64,000 nucleotides of DNA from Lumbricus terrestris. Lineage: Eukaryota > Annelida > Clitellata > Crassiclitellata > Lumbricidae. The DNA lies in NCBI GenBank assembly GCA_949752735.1, contig OX457039.1:48088055-48152054 (forward strand), in the 5' to 3' direction. Made by a program: the position numbers and the translations under genes. Under the pieces are notes generated by a model. The model saw nothing but the letters and a program-made list of their open reading frames with translations. It did no database searches and was not told the DNA's origin. Shown here one piece after another: positions 22,416 to 34,646 of the stretch (position 1 is its first letter; each line of letters begins with the position of its first letter).

Positions 22416-24000
22416 ATATCCTTTTAAGTTGCTATTGATCTTCTTTTTGTCATAATTGTACAATATATTGGCCAACTGGTCCACAATTTAAAAATATAAG
22501 TAAGGTCTCTGCACTTTTTAACCTACAGGTGGGTGCTGAATAATGGTTGATTACACGGTAATTGCTGCTGAATGCCATTTGCGTTTGTGAAATTGACATC
22601 CGTTTCTACTGTATCAGCGATTTCTAGTTTGATACTAATGCTGAATGCTGTTGCTCAATGTCAACATGATCATTACTAATTTTATTGCTTGCGGCATCGC
22701 TCATTAATGCTGATCTACAAATGAATCTGTTAATGTCACTGACGTTTGTATATGCACACACAGCCCAGTTTAATCATTATGTCAATGCCAATAACAAAGC
22801 AAAGCTAAGGCAACAATGCAGTAAAGGTGCACTTATAGCTACTGCTGCTGACGATGATCAATTCTTTTTTAAGTTAGAGTGATAATATAATTTCTGACAA
22901 TCTCCTGTGTCATCTAAAAAGCTTTAGCTCAAATTGACTATATTCACTGCTTGTTGTTTGCCAGTTGGCAAAAATCGGTTATTGGACTCTTTAAGTAGAG
23001 GTCTACTGCAAGGAAACAGACAAATAAATAGACGTAGACCTATCCATGCAAGGCTTTCGTAGGCCTACCCCAAAACCAACAAGTTCGGAACTACACCTCA
23101 TGATAAAATGTAAACAATTTGCTTCTGCAGTGAATAAGCGCATACAGAATAAAAATAAATATATTTAAAAAGCAGAACCAGGCAAACCAGGGCTGGAGCC
23201 TAGTGCAAAGCTTTCATGCGACTGATTCGAGTCAGCGTGAATAAAATAAATGCAACAAGGTCGACCAATTCACTGGAATACCATTAAAGGGATTGCAGTT
23301 GGCTATTGTAAATATATGTTGACGGACTGATGTCATCAAGGAACCATGGTCGATTAACCTCTTCAGGAATTGATACTACAGGGCCTAAAAACTATAAATC
23401 TGGAGTTCAAATTGCTTGGTTATTGTACTAATAATTACAAATAGGCTATTTTTGGAGGGAAAGATGGCAAGTCTGTATACAGCAATATTGTCCCACTTGT
23501 AAAAGGTGTTGAAGCTCTGACTTCTCAAGCCTATGTAAAAACAATAATTTTCTGGGTAAAGATTGAAAACAGCTGGGGCAAGAAAAGAAACAGTATGACA
23601 AGGTTGCTGAAAACAGGGGCCTAACAGGGTTCTCTACAATAATTACAGAAGCACATCGATGAAGAAAATGCTCGAACTTGGTGTCATTTAGAACAAGGTG
23701 TAAACGGAAGTATAACTGAAATTATATCCATACAAGAACTGAATTGAGAACTGAAATTATTTTGAAAACTGAATTAGAAGCGTAATTGAAATTTTTGTAG
23801 GAACTGTAACTGAACTAGAACTTAAATTGAGGCCGTCCAAACTGAAAATTGGCAAACGGAAATTGGCAAACGGAAAATTATTTCCTGAAGTAAAATATCA
23901 CTGGTTTGGAGTGAAAAGCTCAAAAAACTGTTGAAATGCATCCCGGACAAACAGACACACACAGAATCTTCTTTATTTATATGGAATGTATATATATTAT
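22416..24000. other. Intron 1, proximal part
   Basis: No exon is supported. At 23700-23830 an imperfect tandem of AACTGAATT / GAAATT units forms a short degenerate repeat. The rest is AT-rich unique sequence. Confidence 0.5.
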
Positions 24001-24780
24001 ATATAAATACACATATATTATATACTAGCTGGGGTACCCGGCGTTGCCCGGGAAATTTAGGATTCGACCCGCTCCGCACTTGATTATTTAATGAGAGTTG
24101 AACTGGGAAGTACATTAGTTGATTTGTTTGACGATGTAAACAATTTTATAAAAGTTAAAATTTGGTTTTCACATTTTCAAAAAGTAGGACGGGTGACAGG
24201 CATCAATGTTGAACTAGAAAGAACTTTGGCTATATATTTAGCAGTTGAGATGCTCAAGGTGTTTTGAAATGTCTCACTAAGTCGAAGGTGTGTTTTCACA
24301 ACTGAACTTCAGGGCTGTTTTAAGGTTGTCTTAGACCTTAGGCATTCTTGCTTTCATTCACCAAAATGCCAGCTAGCTGTATTAAAATTAATCACATAAT
24401 GTTGCATTCATGTTGTTTATTTGCTTCATGTTTAATTCACGAACATGCTCAAAAAGTCACTGTTTTGTATTTTAAATCTCAAGTTACGTTTTCTATAAAT
24501 ATTGATTTTTTTGCCTATTTAAATTTGATGTCCTGGATATGTCCATAGGCGGTAATGCAATATTTCCGGTTTTACTTTTACTGTCTCTGCAATTCAATTT
24601 TCATTTTCACATCAAATTCAATCATTGAACCAATTTGTTCAATATCTCATTGTGCAAACCCCCGAAAGGTTTCGAAGTCCTATTCAGAGCACCTGCGGTG
24701 CCTAATGGATATTACAGCCCTGCTGGTCTTTATAATTACATTTGCTTTGGCCTGCCTCACTGATTAAAAAGAGCAATGGT
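24001..24780. repeat. Candidate dispersed repeat with CCCGGCGTTGCCCGGG core
   Basis: A TA-rich stretch is followed at 24025-24058 by ACTAGCTGGGGTACCC and CGGCGTTGCCCGGG. As I recall it, this GC-rich motif recurs at the ends of repeats in many animal genomes. At 24659-24715 CCCCGAAAGGTTTCGAAGTC looks like another conserved repeat block. I cannot define the boundaries or class. Confidence 0.35.
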
Positions 24781-26551
24781 AACATTCATCTTTCAGCATA
24801 TGCTCACAGCTCAAGTGAAAAGGAACGAGCAGTCTTTAAATATACGATACTTGCAAGCAAGCATAACTGCATTAGAGATTATTTGGATTCTATTCATTCA
24901 TAGTGCAACCATTGGGTGCAAAGGTAGAAAGCTCTTCATGACTTGTACGTAATGTGCTTATGTGCATGGGGGCATGCATTTTGGCTTGTATGTGTGTTGG
25001 AGGGCATGTAGTTGTGCACATAGAACAGTGTAGGTGTGCATATTGATAAATGTGTCAAATTTAATTAAATATTGTTTATTACAATAAATTCCAGTTTATG
25101 CCAGGTTATAGCTTTGATGAAGAAGTTTTTTGTTGTTGCCAGGATTGGATTAGGAAAATTTTCACAGCTACAGTAAATCACTTCAATGGCAAGAGGCTTA
25201 ATTTTTTGCATCCTCGTTTTATGGCCATGTTTTAAGTTCTAGCAGACAATCTTCTTCGGTTGGTTGAGCATGGCTATATGTTCACTCATTTGGAAAGATG
25301 CAATATATGTTTTGGAAGAGTCATGGTAGAAATTGTCAATGGCTTAGACAAAATCAGAAGATGAATTATCCATCAGACGGTGCCAAGGCGCAGGATAGCA
25401 TATTGCGGTTGTGCATGAGAAAGTGTAGCATATCTGGTAGTTGTCCAATATCTGCGGAAACCGAGCATAACTGCACAGTTCGATAAAGCCGTGAGCTTGA
25501 TTTTTGACAGGAATGCTGAGTGCCATGGCAGCCTTCTCTTATACTTGATGATAACACTGAGTCACACTTAAGTTAACTCCATGAGATTACTTAGGTCAAA
25601 TGCTGCTTTCTTCGTTTTGTGGCACTTAAGATGTCTGCTCACATTTCAGAGATGCTGAGCATTGTTGACTGAATGCTGGCATAATAAGCTTCATTTTGTG
25701 CTGATATATGGATCATGGGCAATGTTTTGGCTGCAATTGAAATAGATATAATAATAAATCGGAGTAGGAATAGAGGTGATGTGCATGAGAAGGTGTCATT
25801 AAAGTGGGCCTGTGAATAGGTAAATAAATGTAGTGACTGGATGGAGGGACGGATCTTGTTTCTTGGTCCAGCACATTTGCTGAGAAGGGTTGGATTCTAG
25901 TGCAGGTAAAAGGCATATAGAGAGAATTTTGATTTCTTGTTAAGTGGGGATGGATGTTAGCGTTTAGAAGGAAGAAACCTTGTTAAGTAGGGGCAATAGA
26001 TTATGGATATAGTTATACGTAAATATCCCCCAATTGTATCTACCTTGGCTGATCAATTTTTCATATGTTACAGTCGCAGAATTCAACTTTGTATCGGCTC
26101 CATATGTCTCGATCCATGCTTGCATCTGCTGAAATTTGATTAAAGTTAGCAAATTAAATTTAATTAATTATGAGCATTTAAAAAAGGTAATCCAAGAATA
26201 ATGCATTTACCAATGTAACTCCACAAGAAAAACTAGTAATTTCAGATTGTATACAGAAACAGTAGCACAGGCAAAGAGATAGAAAAGCAGATTGGTAGCG
26301 CTACCCAGCATCTTGATGTCTGGAACGTGATCTGATTTGTTTTGCTGATTTACGGGGAAACTTGATTCCCCTTAATCAAGTGGAAAACTTATGATGATTA
26401 TTTTTGCTTCGGTGTTGATGGATTGAATACCTTTGTGCCTCAAATTACAAAAGAATTGAAATAAAAACTGACCTCCTGGGCATCATTGCCGTAATAAGTG
26501 TGCCAGCGACTGTCATAGAGGTGCTACATAAATAATTGACATGCAGCCATC
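24781..26551. other. Intron 1 segment, nothing recognised
   Basis: AT-rich sequence with short open frames on both strands that lack coding character. No transposon ends or tandem arrays are seen. Confidence 0.5.
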
Positions 26552-26554
26552 TTA

Positions 26555-27326
26555 GGCCAAAAAAAATGCTGTGTTTCCGGTAACAGAGCTAAAAAAAATT
26601 GGGTAGGTAGGTCGAAAAATATTTTTATTTTGGTAAAATATTTTTATACAGTGACTATACGAAAAATTATACCGAAATACTCTTTTTTGCATATAGGTAC
26701 ACGCTGCAACAAAGTACGTGTTCTAAGCAAGTATAAACTGCCTATTTCCCTGTACCTAAAATTGCTCTAGAAAACAATTCTATTAATTTCATTTTGTTGA
26801 CATCCTTTCTGGTAAGATAAAGTGGGAAGGGAAGGGGAAGATGAGTGCGAACAAAACATCACTGCTAGGGGTCGTTTCAGACTGATCGAGCCAGTGACTA
26901 GTTACACCTAGAGGTTGCTAGATTTATTTTCCATAGTCACCGTTAGAGGTGACTCAAGTGAGAATGTAAGGCTAGAGGTTTCTCAAGACTGGCAACCAGG
27001 AAGTAGTTAGGCAGGCGTGAAACTCTAAGGCAATGTCAATGTAAATAAAAAAAATTACACAAAATTTTCCGAGTCGCTGCAATAAAAGTGAGTCGGTTGG
27101 GTTACCGGAAACACAGCATTTTTTTGCCTAAGATCCAACTCTATACGGAAGGCAATGTCGCCGTATTATGTCAAAAAAAATTTTGGAGAAAAATTGTTTT
27201 TGTAATAAAAAAAAAATTTCATACATTTAAAAAAAAAAAAAACTTTTTTTACAAAATTATTTGAGTTGCGGCAATAAAAGAGGGTCGGTCGGGTTACCGG
27301 AAACACAACATTATTTTTGTTTGGCC
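26555..27326. mobile_element. TTA-flanked MITE, copy 1
   Basis: A 772-bp element has inverted ends GGCCAAAAAAAATGCTGTG and its complement-like AACATTATTTTTGTTTGGCC, extending into TTTCCGGTAAC. It is flanked by TTA (26552-26554 and 27327-27329). A 3-bp TWA-type duplication fits PIF/Harbinger-like transposition. The right terminal module is present twice in tandem (about 27024-27128 and 27155-27326). It has no transposase. A second copy is at 51943-53463. Confidence 0.75.
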
Positions 27327-27329
27327 TTA

Positions 27330-28240
27330 CAGTGCAGCCGCAACAGCTTTGCATGGCCTAAGCTGTCAATAATGAACCTGGCCATCTGCTAACGGGACAT
27401 AGTTGGACATTTGCACCGAGACTGATGGACGTTGAAGCACTTACTGAGTTGAATACTGATGCGGTCGGGCTGCACTAAGTTCTCCTGCGTGCGGTTATAG
27501 TCTCCGAAAGGATGACTTCGTTGATTGAGGAGAGGACTGTCTCTTTTACTCTCAGAAGCGCTATAAAATTGCTTTATTCCTGCGTTACGGCTTTATTCTC
27601 TGGTTGCCTCTCTCACCAGAGCTTTTCATGCAGAAACTGGACACGGAGTGTCTAGCGCATCAATGTTTGCATGAGATGATTGTATTGGTTGTCTAACATC
27701 ACCTGTGTTTGTTGGCATCTTGACCGTAGATTAAAGTGCTGAAGCTAATATTGATTAAGATCTATGAACTTCTACAGTGACGCTGTCATATTGCTCCAGG
27801 CAGCAGTGGATGGATGCTGATAAAAGCAGAATTGATGTTAGTGCTAGGTTGCGTGGTAGCTGGGTGGAAAACCAAGAGAGAAATCTAAGCAGACTCTGAA
27901 ATAGCCTGGGTGGAATTGAGTCTAAGCTGCATGCAGTAGATGCGGCTTATTGTTATTGCTAACAGCTGTATCAAGTTTTGAAACTTGTATTTATTCTCTA
28001 TGTTGTTAGGTATGGAATTGGGTCTATAATAGTTACAGCAGGTTGTGTCCTTTTTATTTAGAAATAACCATGGCATCACTGGGAATAACTGAGTCATCTA
28101 CCTGTGAATAATATACCCACTTGATTGGTGCTAATGGTGTAAAGGCTAAACAAAGGTGCCTTTGAAAAGAAGAGCTGTGGATATGAGCATTTTCTCAGAT
28201 GTTGTTGCCTAGATTGTCCATTGATCTTGATTTCTACTTT
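27330..28240. other. Intron 1 segment, nothing recognised
   Basis: No exon, tandem array or transposon end is identified. Confidence 0.5.
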
Positions 28241-28242
28241 TG

Positions 28243-28425
28243 TTTCTTCATGGCAAAGTCTTCTTCTTTTATTTCTTCATTGCAAAGTCTTCTGCGTTTG
28301 TTTCTTCATGGCAAAGTCTTCTGTTTTTCTGCTTTTGTTTCTTCATGGCAAAGTCTTCTGTTTTTCTGCTTTTGTTTCTTCATGGCAAAGTCTTCTGCTT
28401 TTGTTTCTTCATGGCAAAGTCAATC
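28243..28425 (+). repeat. Minisatellite, about five units
   Basis: Tandem units contain TTTCTTCATGGCAAAGTCTT, at spacings of roughly 34-48 bp. Some carry an extra CTGTTTTT segment, which explains the variable spacing. Open frames in all three frames here come from the repeat. Confidence 0.9.
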
Positions 28426-28479
28426 CCTTATAAGTTCTATTTGATACAGCACCATTACAATCATTGTAACTGGTATTAG

Positions 28480-30104
28480 ACGGTATCAAGCCACTAAATA
28501 TTTAGAATGATGTCAGTGAAAAAAATCATTTAGCATAGGTCGGGTCATATTGTGAATACTTAGTGTCTTTTGAGCTGCAGCTGTAAAGCTCCAGACCTTT
28601 TAAAATCCAATCAGTTTTTAACCATCAGAAGACATTTCTCGAGGCAGAAGTTGGCCTGCTGTTGAAAGAGTCATGCGAAAGTGATTGATTGCTGTTATGG
28701 CCTTAACATACATTATAGTAGGCTTAAGTTTAATACTGCTAGGTTCATTCCATGCCGAAAAATGTCATCGCATTTGCATCTTGTCTGTTCATAGATGTCC
28801 TACTACCGGTCCACAGGCGATATGAAATTAAATATTTTTGATAAAATTTTAATTTTTTTCACCTTCCTATAGATGTCTAACGGTTTCTTTATTATTTGTG
28901 TCACACAAGTTGATAGTTGTTACGAAATCTAGATATCTGCAGACCTCAAAGTCCTCAACATTTTCTGTCCAAGTTATGTCCCACTTAATTCCAACAACAT
29001 TTTTAGTATTAAGAAATTCAGTTGCACTCTGATGGTTGCAAGCTGTCATTCACGTTCACACAATGGCTGTTTACTGTTTAGTGGTAGCCTATATTCCTCG
29101 AAACGTTATATTTTAGAAGGCCTGATATAGCAGCATTATGGTTGTTTTATTTTCTGTTAAATCACTCATTAGGGTGTCTTAGATTGATACCTGTCTTTCC
29201 CAAATTAGATCATTAGTGTTGCTGCCATGTCAGACAGCAGTCTTTCTTGTTGCTGTGTCTTCTGTAATAACCTGGGTTAAAAAAAACAGTTTATGAAGGC
29301 CTGCCTTGAACTGATCATAATTTATATACTGCTGGCATCGTGAACTTTTTCCTGTGGTTTGCCTGAGGCAGCCACGTCAGCTTATAACCAGACTAAGGCA
29401 ATCTAATTACTGAATATTCTTTGAAAGTCTTTTTGGGTATTTAATCCTATGGCGATCTCATGTATGGACACACAGAGCACACAAATTCCCGTCTCATTGA
29501 GCACATGAGAACGAAATCCAGATGTTGACTTCACGAATTGCTGGCTTCTGTTTCCTGGTGTTGCATGTTGGCATGATGTGCAGTGTGCACTCTGGAACAC
29601 TATACAGCCTGTATCCCGAGTCCTTTATTTCCGGAAGAAAATCCGATGTAGCTGCGTAGCATGCAGGTATTGCATCATACTTGGTGCCAAGGGCAGTTTC
29701 TATGGCACTTCTTTGTGCCCACGGATCGCTCTCTCAAGTGCCATCTATCTGAAAATAAAGCAGTGTTTCACAAGCAGAGCTGCATCGATAACACTACAGC
29801 AGCAGCAGCAGTAGCAGCAGCAGCTACAGCAGCAGCAGCAGCAGTCCTAGAACCCTCTGCATCGAGTGACGTCTTACCTTTTCTTTTACAAGCGCAATAA
29901 ACCGTTGCAGCTTCCCACTTCTTCAAGTGCACGGTCTTCTGGAGTGCCAGCGTATCTGTCACAGGCCTCAGGTCTGCACTAGTTGTTTTTCATTTTACCA
30001 AACCCTGTGGCATCGTAATGGCACAGGTGACCTAAGTGCGTGTTTTTAAAAAACCACTTATTTCTATAAATATATATATTATATATATATATATAATATA
30101 TGCA
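28480..30104. other. Intron 1 segment with CAG repeat
   Basis: An interrupted (CAG)n tract lies at 29798-29846, and a TA-rich tract at 30066-30100 adjoins the SINE. No exon is supported; the poly-Ala/Gln open frames derive from the CAG tract. Confidence 0.6.
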
Positions 30105-30310
30105 TGTGGTAGTGTAGTGGGTATATTCGTTGCCTTGCAGTCGGAGGGTTGCAATTTCGAATCCAGTTCAAGCTGTCTCAGAGGTACCTTGGCCAAGTCC
30201 TTCACTCGCAATTGCTCAGTGCTAGGGCGTGAAACTCCGATTCAATGTTCGCGCTGTAGTCGGGAGCGCTTCTGAGTAGGAATCTTGAAGGGGCGCTATA
30301 ACAAGTGCAC
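30105..30310 (+). mobile_element. tRNA-derived SINE, full-length copy
   Basis: The 5' part resembles a tRNA gene. GTAGTGTAGTGGGTA fits the A-box region, and TTTCGAATCC at about 30155-30164 fits the B box (GGTTCGANTCC). A central block, GTACCTTGGCCAAGTCCTTC followed by CAATTGCTCAG, is of a type conserved among several invertebrate SINE families. The 3' module is GTAGTCGGGAGCGC, CTGAGTAG and GGGGCGCTATAACAAG. It would be transcribed by RNA polymerase III and mobilised by a partner LINE (family knowledge). It lies in the sense direction of Cav3. Confidence 0.85.
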
Positions 30311-31225
30311 ATACATAGTACATGTATGTATATATATTATATATCATATATAAATATATATGGATATATGATAGTAACCTAAGTTTGGGATGTGACCTGT
30401 CAGATATTCAACAGAAATAGGTTTTCCGCAGAATGATTAAGTGGGTTCATGCAGAGGATATCGCTTCAGCACAGAACAGTTGGAATGCAACCTGCTGTTC
30501 GAAGCACAGTGTTTTCTTATCGACTGTTTTAGCTGGCTACACTGATTTAGAAGGATTCAGTCAAGTTATTTACTGTAGGTCGTCACAAGAGGCCAGGTAA
30601 AGAAATGATTTATGGCCGGGGTTTATCAAAGAATTATTTTAACACTTTTTGAATAAATCAACGAGTTTGTTTTGATTCATATGGCTGGAATCAAGAAAGG
30701 AACATAGTCCTATGTTTCACTTAAAAATACATCTTATGTTTTATGTGATATGTTTTGAAAAAGATGCAGATAAAAGTCATCAATGCCATCAGTATTTATT
30801 CATTCATTCATTCAATTATTTGGAGTCGGGAGCGCCTCTGAGTAGTTTCCTTGAAGAGGCGCTCCCAACTCCAGCACGGCCAAATAGAACAGTTTTTAAG
30901 TGCTTATGGAATGTGTCAGAGAGTGATCTAGGGAAAAGGCGCAACTCAAGTGGGAGGGCATTCCATGCCACCGGGCCAACCACAGAAAAGGCACGACTTT
31001 ATGATCATTTTTTACTATAATATAGTTTAAAAAAAATGATTATAAATGAGAACATCCACAATATCTCAAGCATTATAATGTGATATTATACAATGTATAA
31101 TGTGGCATACCATGAGCATAATTGTTATGCATATTTTTCAATGCTCTGCATTCAAGTAGCACATTTTTTAGCACTCTGTATTCAAAACCCACCTGCTGTG
31201 ATCTCACACAAAGTCATTTTTGAAC
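30311..31225. other. Intron 1 segment with SINE fragment
   Basis: At 30823-30890 GAGTCGGGAGCGCC, CTGAGTAG and GAAGAGGCGCTCCC repeat the SINE 3' module. At 30945-31000 GGGCATTCCATGCC and CCACAGAAAAGGCACGA resemble 61290-61340 (CTGTTCCAGCATCTGGGACC, GAATGCGCGGTC), suggesting a shared retroelement domain. No exon is supported. Confidence 0.45.
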
Positions 31226-32260
31226 AGAATGTTGGTCCGATGCTGGTGAAGGATACAAAGGGAGGCTGAGAAGTTACTGCTGCAGACCTGTTGTTAGGAA
31301 TTTTTTTAGAGATGGACGGGCTGGCCATGTTTAGTTGTATGCTGGACTGTGGAAGTTTTGACCATTAGAACAACGAAGTCACTCATGCTGCACAGTGGGG
31401 AATCTGCGACCAGGGGATTGAAGAGACTGAGAAGCAAGACTTCTTTACCTTTGAGAGCGAGTCTGTACTAAAATGCACGGAAAACAAGGTAATTCGTTGT
31501 TAATGGGTGAATATAAAGATAGAGCATAAGTGCTAGACAGTTATGCATAAACATGAAGATCTTATATCGGTGCATTTTAGTATAGACAGCCAGTGCAGTT
31601 CGTACCACGTGAAACTGGATTGTAATTACGATCTGATCTAGGGATGCTGCTGATCAGGCAAACCACAACATTTAGAACTTGTTGGAGCTGAAGAGAGTTA
31701 GGCCTGCATGAATGATATTGCCATACTCAATGCTGAAGCATGTGTGCATCAGGGTTGTGGAGCTGAATTGGAAACGAATGGTGTATTGCTTCATTCTGGT
31801 TCATATGGCAAATGAACACTTGACATTTACTCTTCACATCATGCACTGAGAAGGTCCAAGGCCACTCCCGTATCATGCACAGCATTCGTGAAAAGGACAC
31901 CTGGAAAGCAATGCTGTAGATTAGGCAAGTCAATTTTGGGAATCTGCCCGCAACAGCCAAGCCGTACAAACAGAGTTTTCTTTGAGTTCAGCCAGAGGCG
32001 GCTACACGACATCCAAGCACCTCCAATGTCTGAAGCATCTGCTGCACTAATGAAATGGCCGAACAGATGGGTCATACGCTTGAGCTTTATCTGTGCATGA
32101 CCTACAGCCTCCAAAGAAGAAAGAACCGTGTTCAGATTGGTGGTGTAGAAGATACAGATTATTATGGGTCCGAAGGTAGAAGCTGTGGAAAAGCAAATGT
32201 GATCATGGACCAGTTAGACCGCATGAAATCAAGAATCACTGCCTGAGTGCGCAAAACAGG
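31226..32260 (-). mobile_element. Decayed non-LTR retrotransposon (reverse transcriptase)
   Basis: The minus strand retains broken reverse transcriptase sequence. Around 32018-31974 it encodes AWMSCSRLWLNSKKT, matching the WM-x-x-N-x-L-x-L-N-x-x-K-T block of CR1/jockey-like enzymes. It is followed by a decayed V-x-D-x-G-V-x-L-D motif (VHDTGVALD), then in another frame VKSKCQVFICHM with AIHHSFP. Further on, with stops, come blocks resembling the L-H-W-L-P-V / YKI segment. Frameshifts and stops make it inactive. The limits are approximate. Confidence 0.7.
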
Positions 32261-32404
32261 AGAATGACTGCAGCATAAATAAATATGTTGCAACGAAATG
32301 CCTTGAATTTGCTACTTTGTATGTTTAATTTCAGTTGTTTTCATAAAAGCTAGCATCGGTCAAATGAAGGTGATTGCGATCACATTTAGTTTCAGTGAAG
32401 CGGA

Positions 32405-32475
32405 TTTGTTTGTAAATGCAGTTGTATAGTAAATGCATTTGTATAGTAAATGCATTTGTATGGTTAATGCATTGG
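32405..32475 (+). repeat. Short tandem repeat, about 20-bp unit
   Basis: Three to four units of TTTGTATAGTAAATGCA in direct order, the last one diverged. Confidence 0.85.
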
Positions 32476-32939
32476 TCCTGATTGCGACTTTAATGTCTGG
32501 CAGTAAAGTTAATTTGAGGATGAGTTGCATTGATAACCTGTGTAATATTTTTGTGTATCTTCCATTTGCTTCAGTATAAACTTCTCTGACAGCGTTTAGA
32601 GATGGCTCACCACGCGCACGAACTCAAAACCTGTTGCATTGGCCTCTTTCTGGGTATGAGATTGGGTGGTTGATTTGTCAGAAATGCTGTACCGTACATC
32701 ACAATGGCATTGGCAGCAGTTCCATGAACTTTCTGCTGACACAACAGCTGACCTTTTGAAGACAGGACTCATGCCAAAAGCTGTTTTTGTTATTTCTTCT
32801 TAGTTTAAAGTCTGGTGCTTCTGGCACCTACCTACTGGAACCAACCTCTATTAAACTGTTTCACATGCCATTTTATCATGTAAGTTTTCACTTCCCACTT
32901 ACCATAGATAGTGGGTCAGTGTATAAGCACCCACTCAGC

Positions 32940-33660
32940 TTTTTGCCAGTGCTTTTGAGGGTCTCTTCTTGTTTCTTGTGCTTCATGATCTTCTTTTTCA
33001 TGTTCTTTGTGTTTTTCGAATTCTTCATGTTTTACTTTTTTAGCTTTTTGTATTTTTCTTGGTACTTTTATTCTTTCCATCTTTTTTCTTGTGTTATTCA
33101 AGTTTTCCTGGTGTTTTATTCTTCCTTCCTTTTTCTTTGTGTTTTCTGTATATTTCTGGTATCTCATTCTTACATTATTTTTCCTTGCATTCTTTATGTT
33201 CTTCCTCATGTTTGTATCCTTGTCTTGGTGTTTTTGTGTATTTCTTGGTGTTTTATTCACTTATTCTTTTTCATTGTGTTGGTCACATTCGTAGAACTTT
33301 GTATTTTTTGTTATCGCAATTGGTTTTTTGTTATTCCTCTTGGTGTTTTTTTCATAGATTCTTTTTCTGTGTTTTCGTATTCTTCATGTTTCTCCTATTC
33401 TTCTTTTGACCCTTATTGATGTTCTTCATCAAATTTTTTCTTCTTTACTTTCTTTGCATTCTTTGTGTTTTTCACATGCTTCTTCATGTTCTCATTTGAC
33501 CTCATTGTATTGTTCATATTCTTTACATTGTCTGAGTGCTTCTTCTGAGTTTTTTGAGTTTTTTGTGAATTCAGACTTATCTTCTTCATATTCCTTTTTT
33601 TTACATTTATCTTCTTCTGCTTCATTTACTGATCACATCAGATGATGCTATCTGACACTT
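32940..33660 (+). repeat. Pyrimidine-rich degenerate array in intron 1
   Basis: About 700 bp are strongly T/C-rich on the + strand. Imperfect recurrence of TTCTTCATGTTCTTTGTGTTTTTC-like blocks appears throughout. The 210-residue Phe/Ser/Leu-rich open frame and its neighbours result from this composition, not from a membrane protein gene. Confidence 0.8.
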
Positions 33661-33855
33661 ATTTTGATTATTGTGATTATTGCCATGCTTGGAATTATCT
33701 TAATACAGCTGCATCAACTTTCTCTTTAATCTAGACTATCATTTATTGTAGAACTTCTAAATATGAATTTAATTCTTTTGAAACTGGCAATTTTTGAAAC
33801 CCCAATACTTAGGAGTAGTTGGCAACTCACAAGTTGGATGAAGGTGTTTTGGGTA

Positions 33856-34646
33856 CCGTAGATACTCGAGTATAACGTCACCCGAATATACCGCGAGGTT
33901 TAACATTTTGGCAGATAGATTGGTAAAAATTGCAAGACCCGAATATAACGCGGTGGCTAATATTTCCGAAATTATCAGGAAATTAGACGGTAAAACTTCA
34001 GTAGTTGTTGTTAAATCTTATGTAAAATACGACCAAACCATGTTCAAATGTTGCAAAATTCGATCTACCTAACCATATACTACAAAATATATCTACGCAC
34101 ATTTGACATTTTGTTTGTAATATTATAAATAAATAAAATCCAACGAAATTGAGAGTTTGTTCTTATTTGATTAAATTGAATTTTCTTACAGCATGTGAGC
34201 GATAATTAATGTAGTTCCTTCCAATGCAATGCTAGCACCAAAGACTAAATGTTTTTAAGGTGAAGTCTCTTACAAATAATTAATGTCTGCTGGAACAACC
34301 GATGGAGACAGCCTATCATCTGTGTGTTTTAAGCTGTTAAGCTACTCATAAGCCAGCGCATTTAAAGTTGTTGCATTTATTGGTCATGTCACAGCAAGGA
34401 CTGTGGGGAACCAGCGTATTGGAGCTACTGGGATGCAAATTACCGCGTATACAAACTATAGAGTGGTATGCGATAGCGATCTGCGACCATCCAATATCAG
34501 TTTAAAAGCACCAATTGACTTCAACAAGTAAAATATCTTGTGTAATAAAAGTTAAATTTAAACTTATCTCGAATATAACGCGACTACCCCAATTTCTGCT
34601 TGGAAATTCGACCTAAAAAACTCGCGTTATATTCAAGTATCTACGG
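33856..34646. mobile_element. TA-flanked MITE
   Basis: A 791-bp element has inverted ends CCGTAGATACTCGAGTATAACG and CGTTATATTCAAGTATCTACGG patterns, flanked by TA (33854-33855 and 34647-34648). Inside, CCGAATATAACGCG-like motifs recur near both ends. No transposase is seen. The duplication and ends fit the Tc1/mariner/pogo superfamily. Confidence 0.85.

Noticed and set aside
22416..22455. Extension of Cav3 exon 1 to the stop after LLIFFLS
   Set aside because: The extension starts at a perfect U12 donor, and the channel sequence resumes exactly at the AC acceptor of exon 2.
28199..28479. Three overlapping open frames with repeated SSWQSLL or FLHGKVF units
   Set aside because: Minisatellite translation in three frames.
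30150..30170. tRNA gene suggested by the B box
   Set aside because: No tRNA cloverleaf could be built around it; the same sequence recurs with the SINE central and 3' modules.
32787..33645. 210-residue Phe/Leu-rich frame that looks like a membrane protein
   Set aside because: Overlapping open frames in all + frames and on the minus strand reflect a T/C-rich degenerate repeat; no family resemblance or charge pattern.
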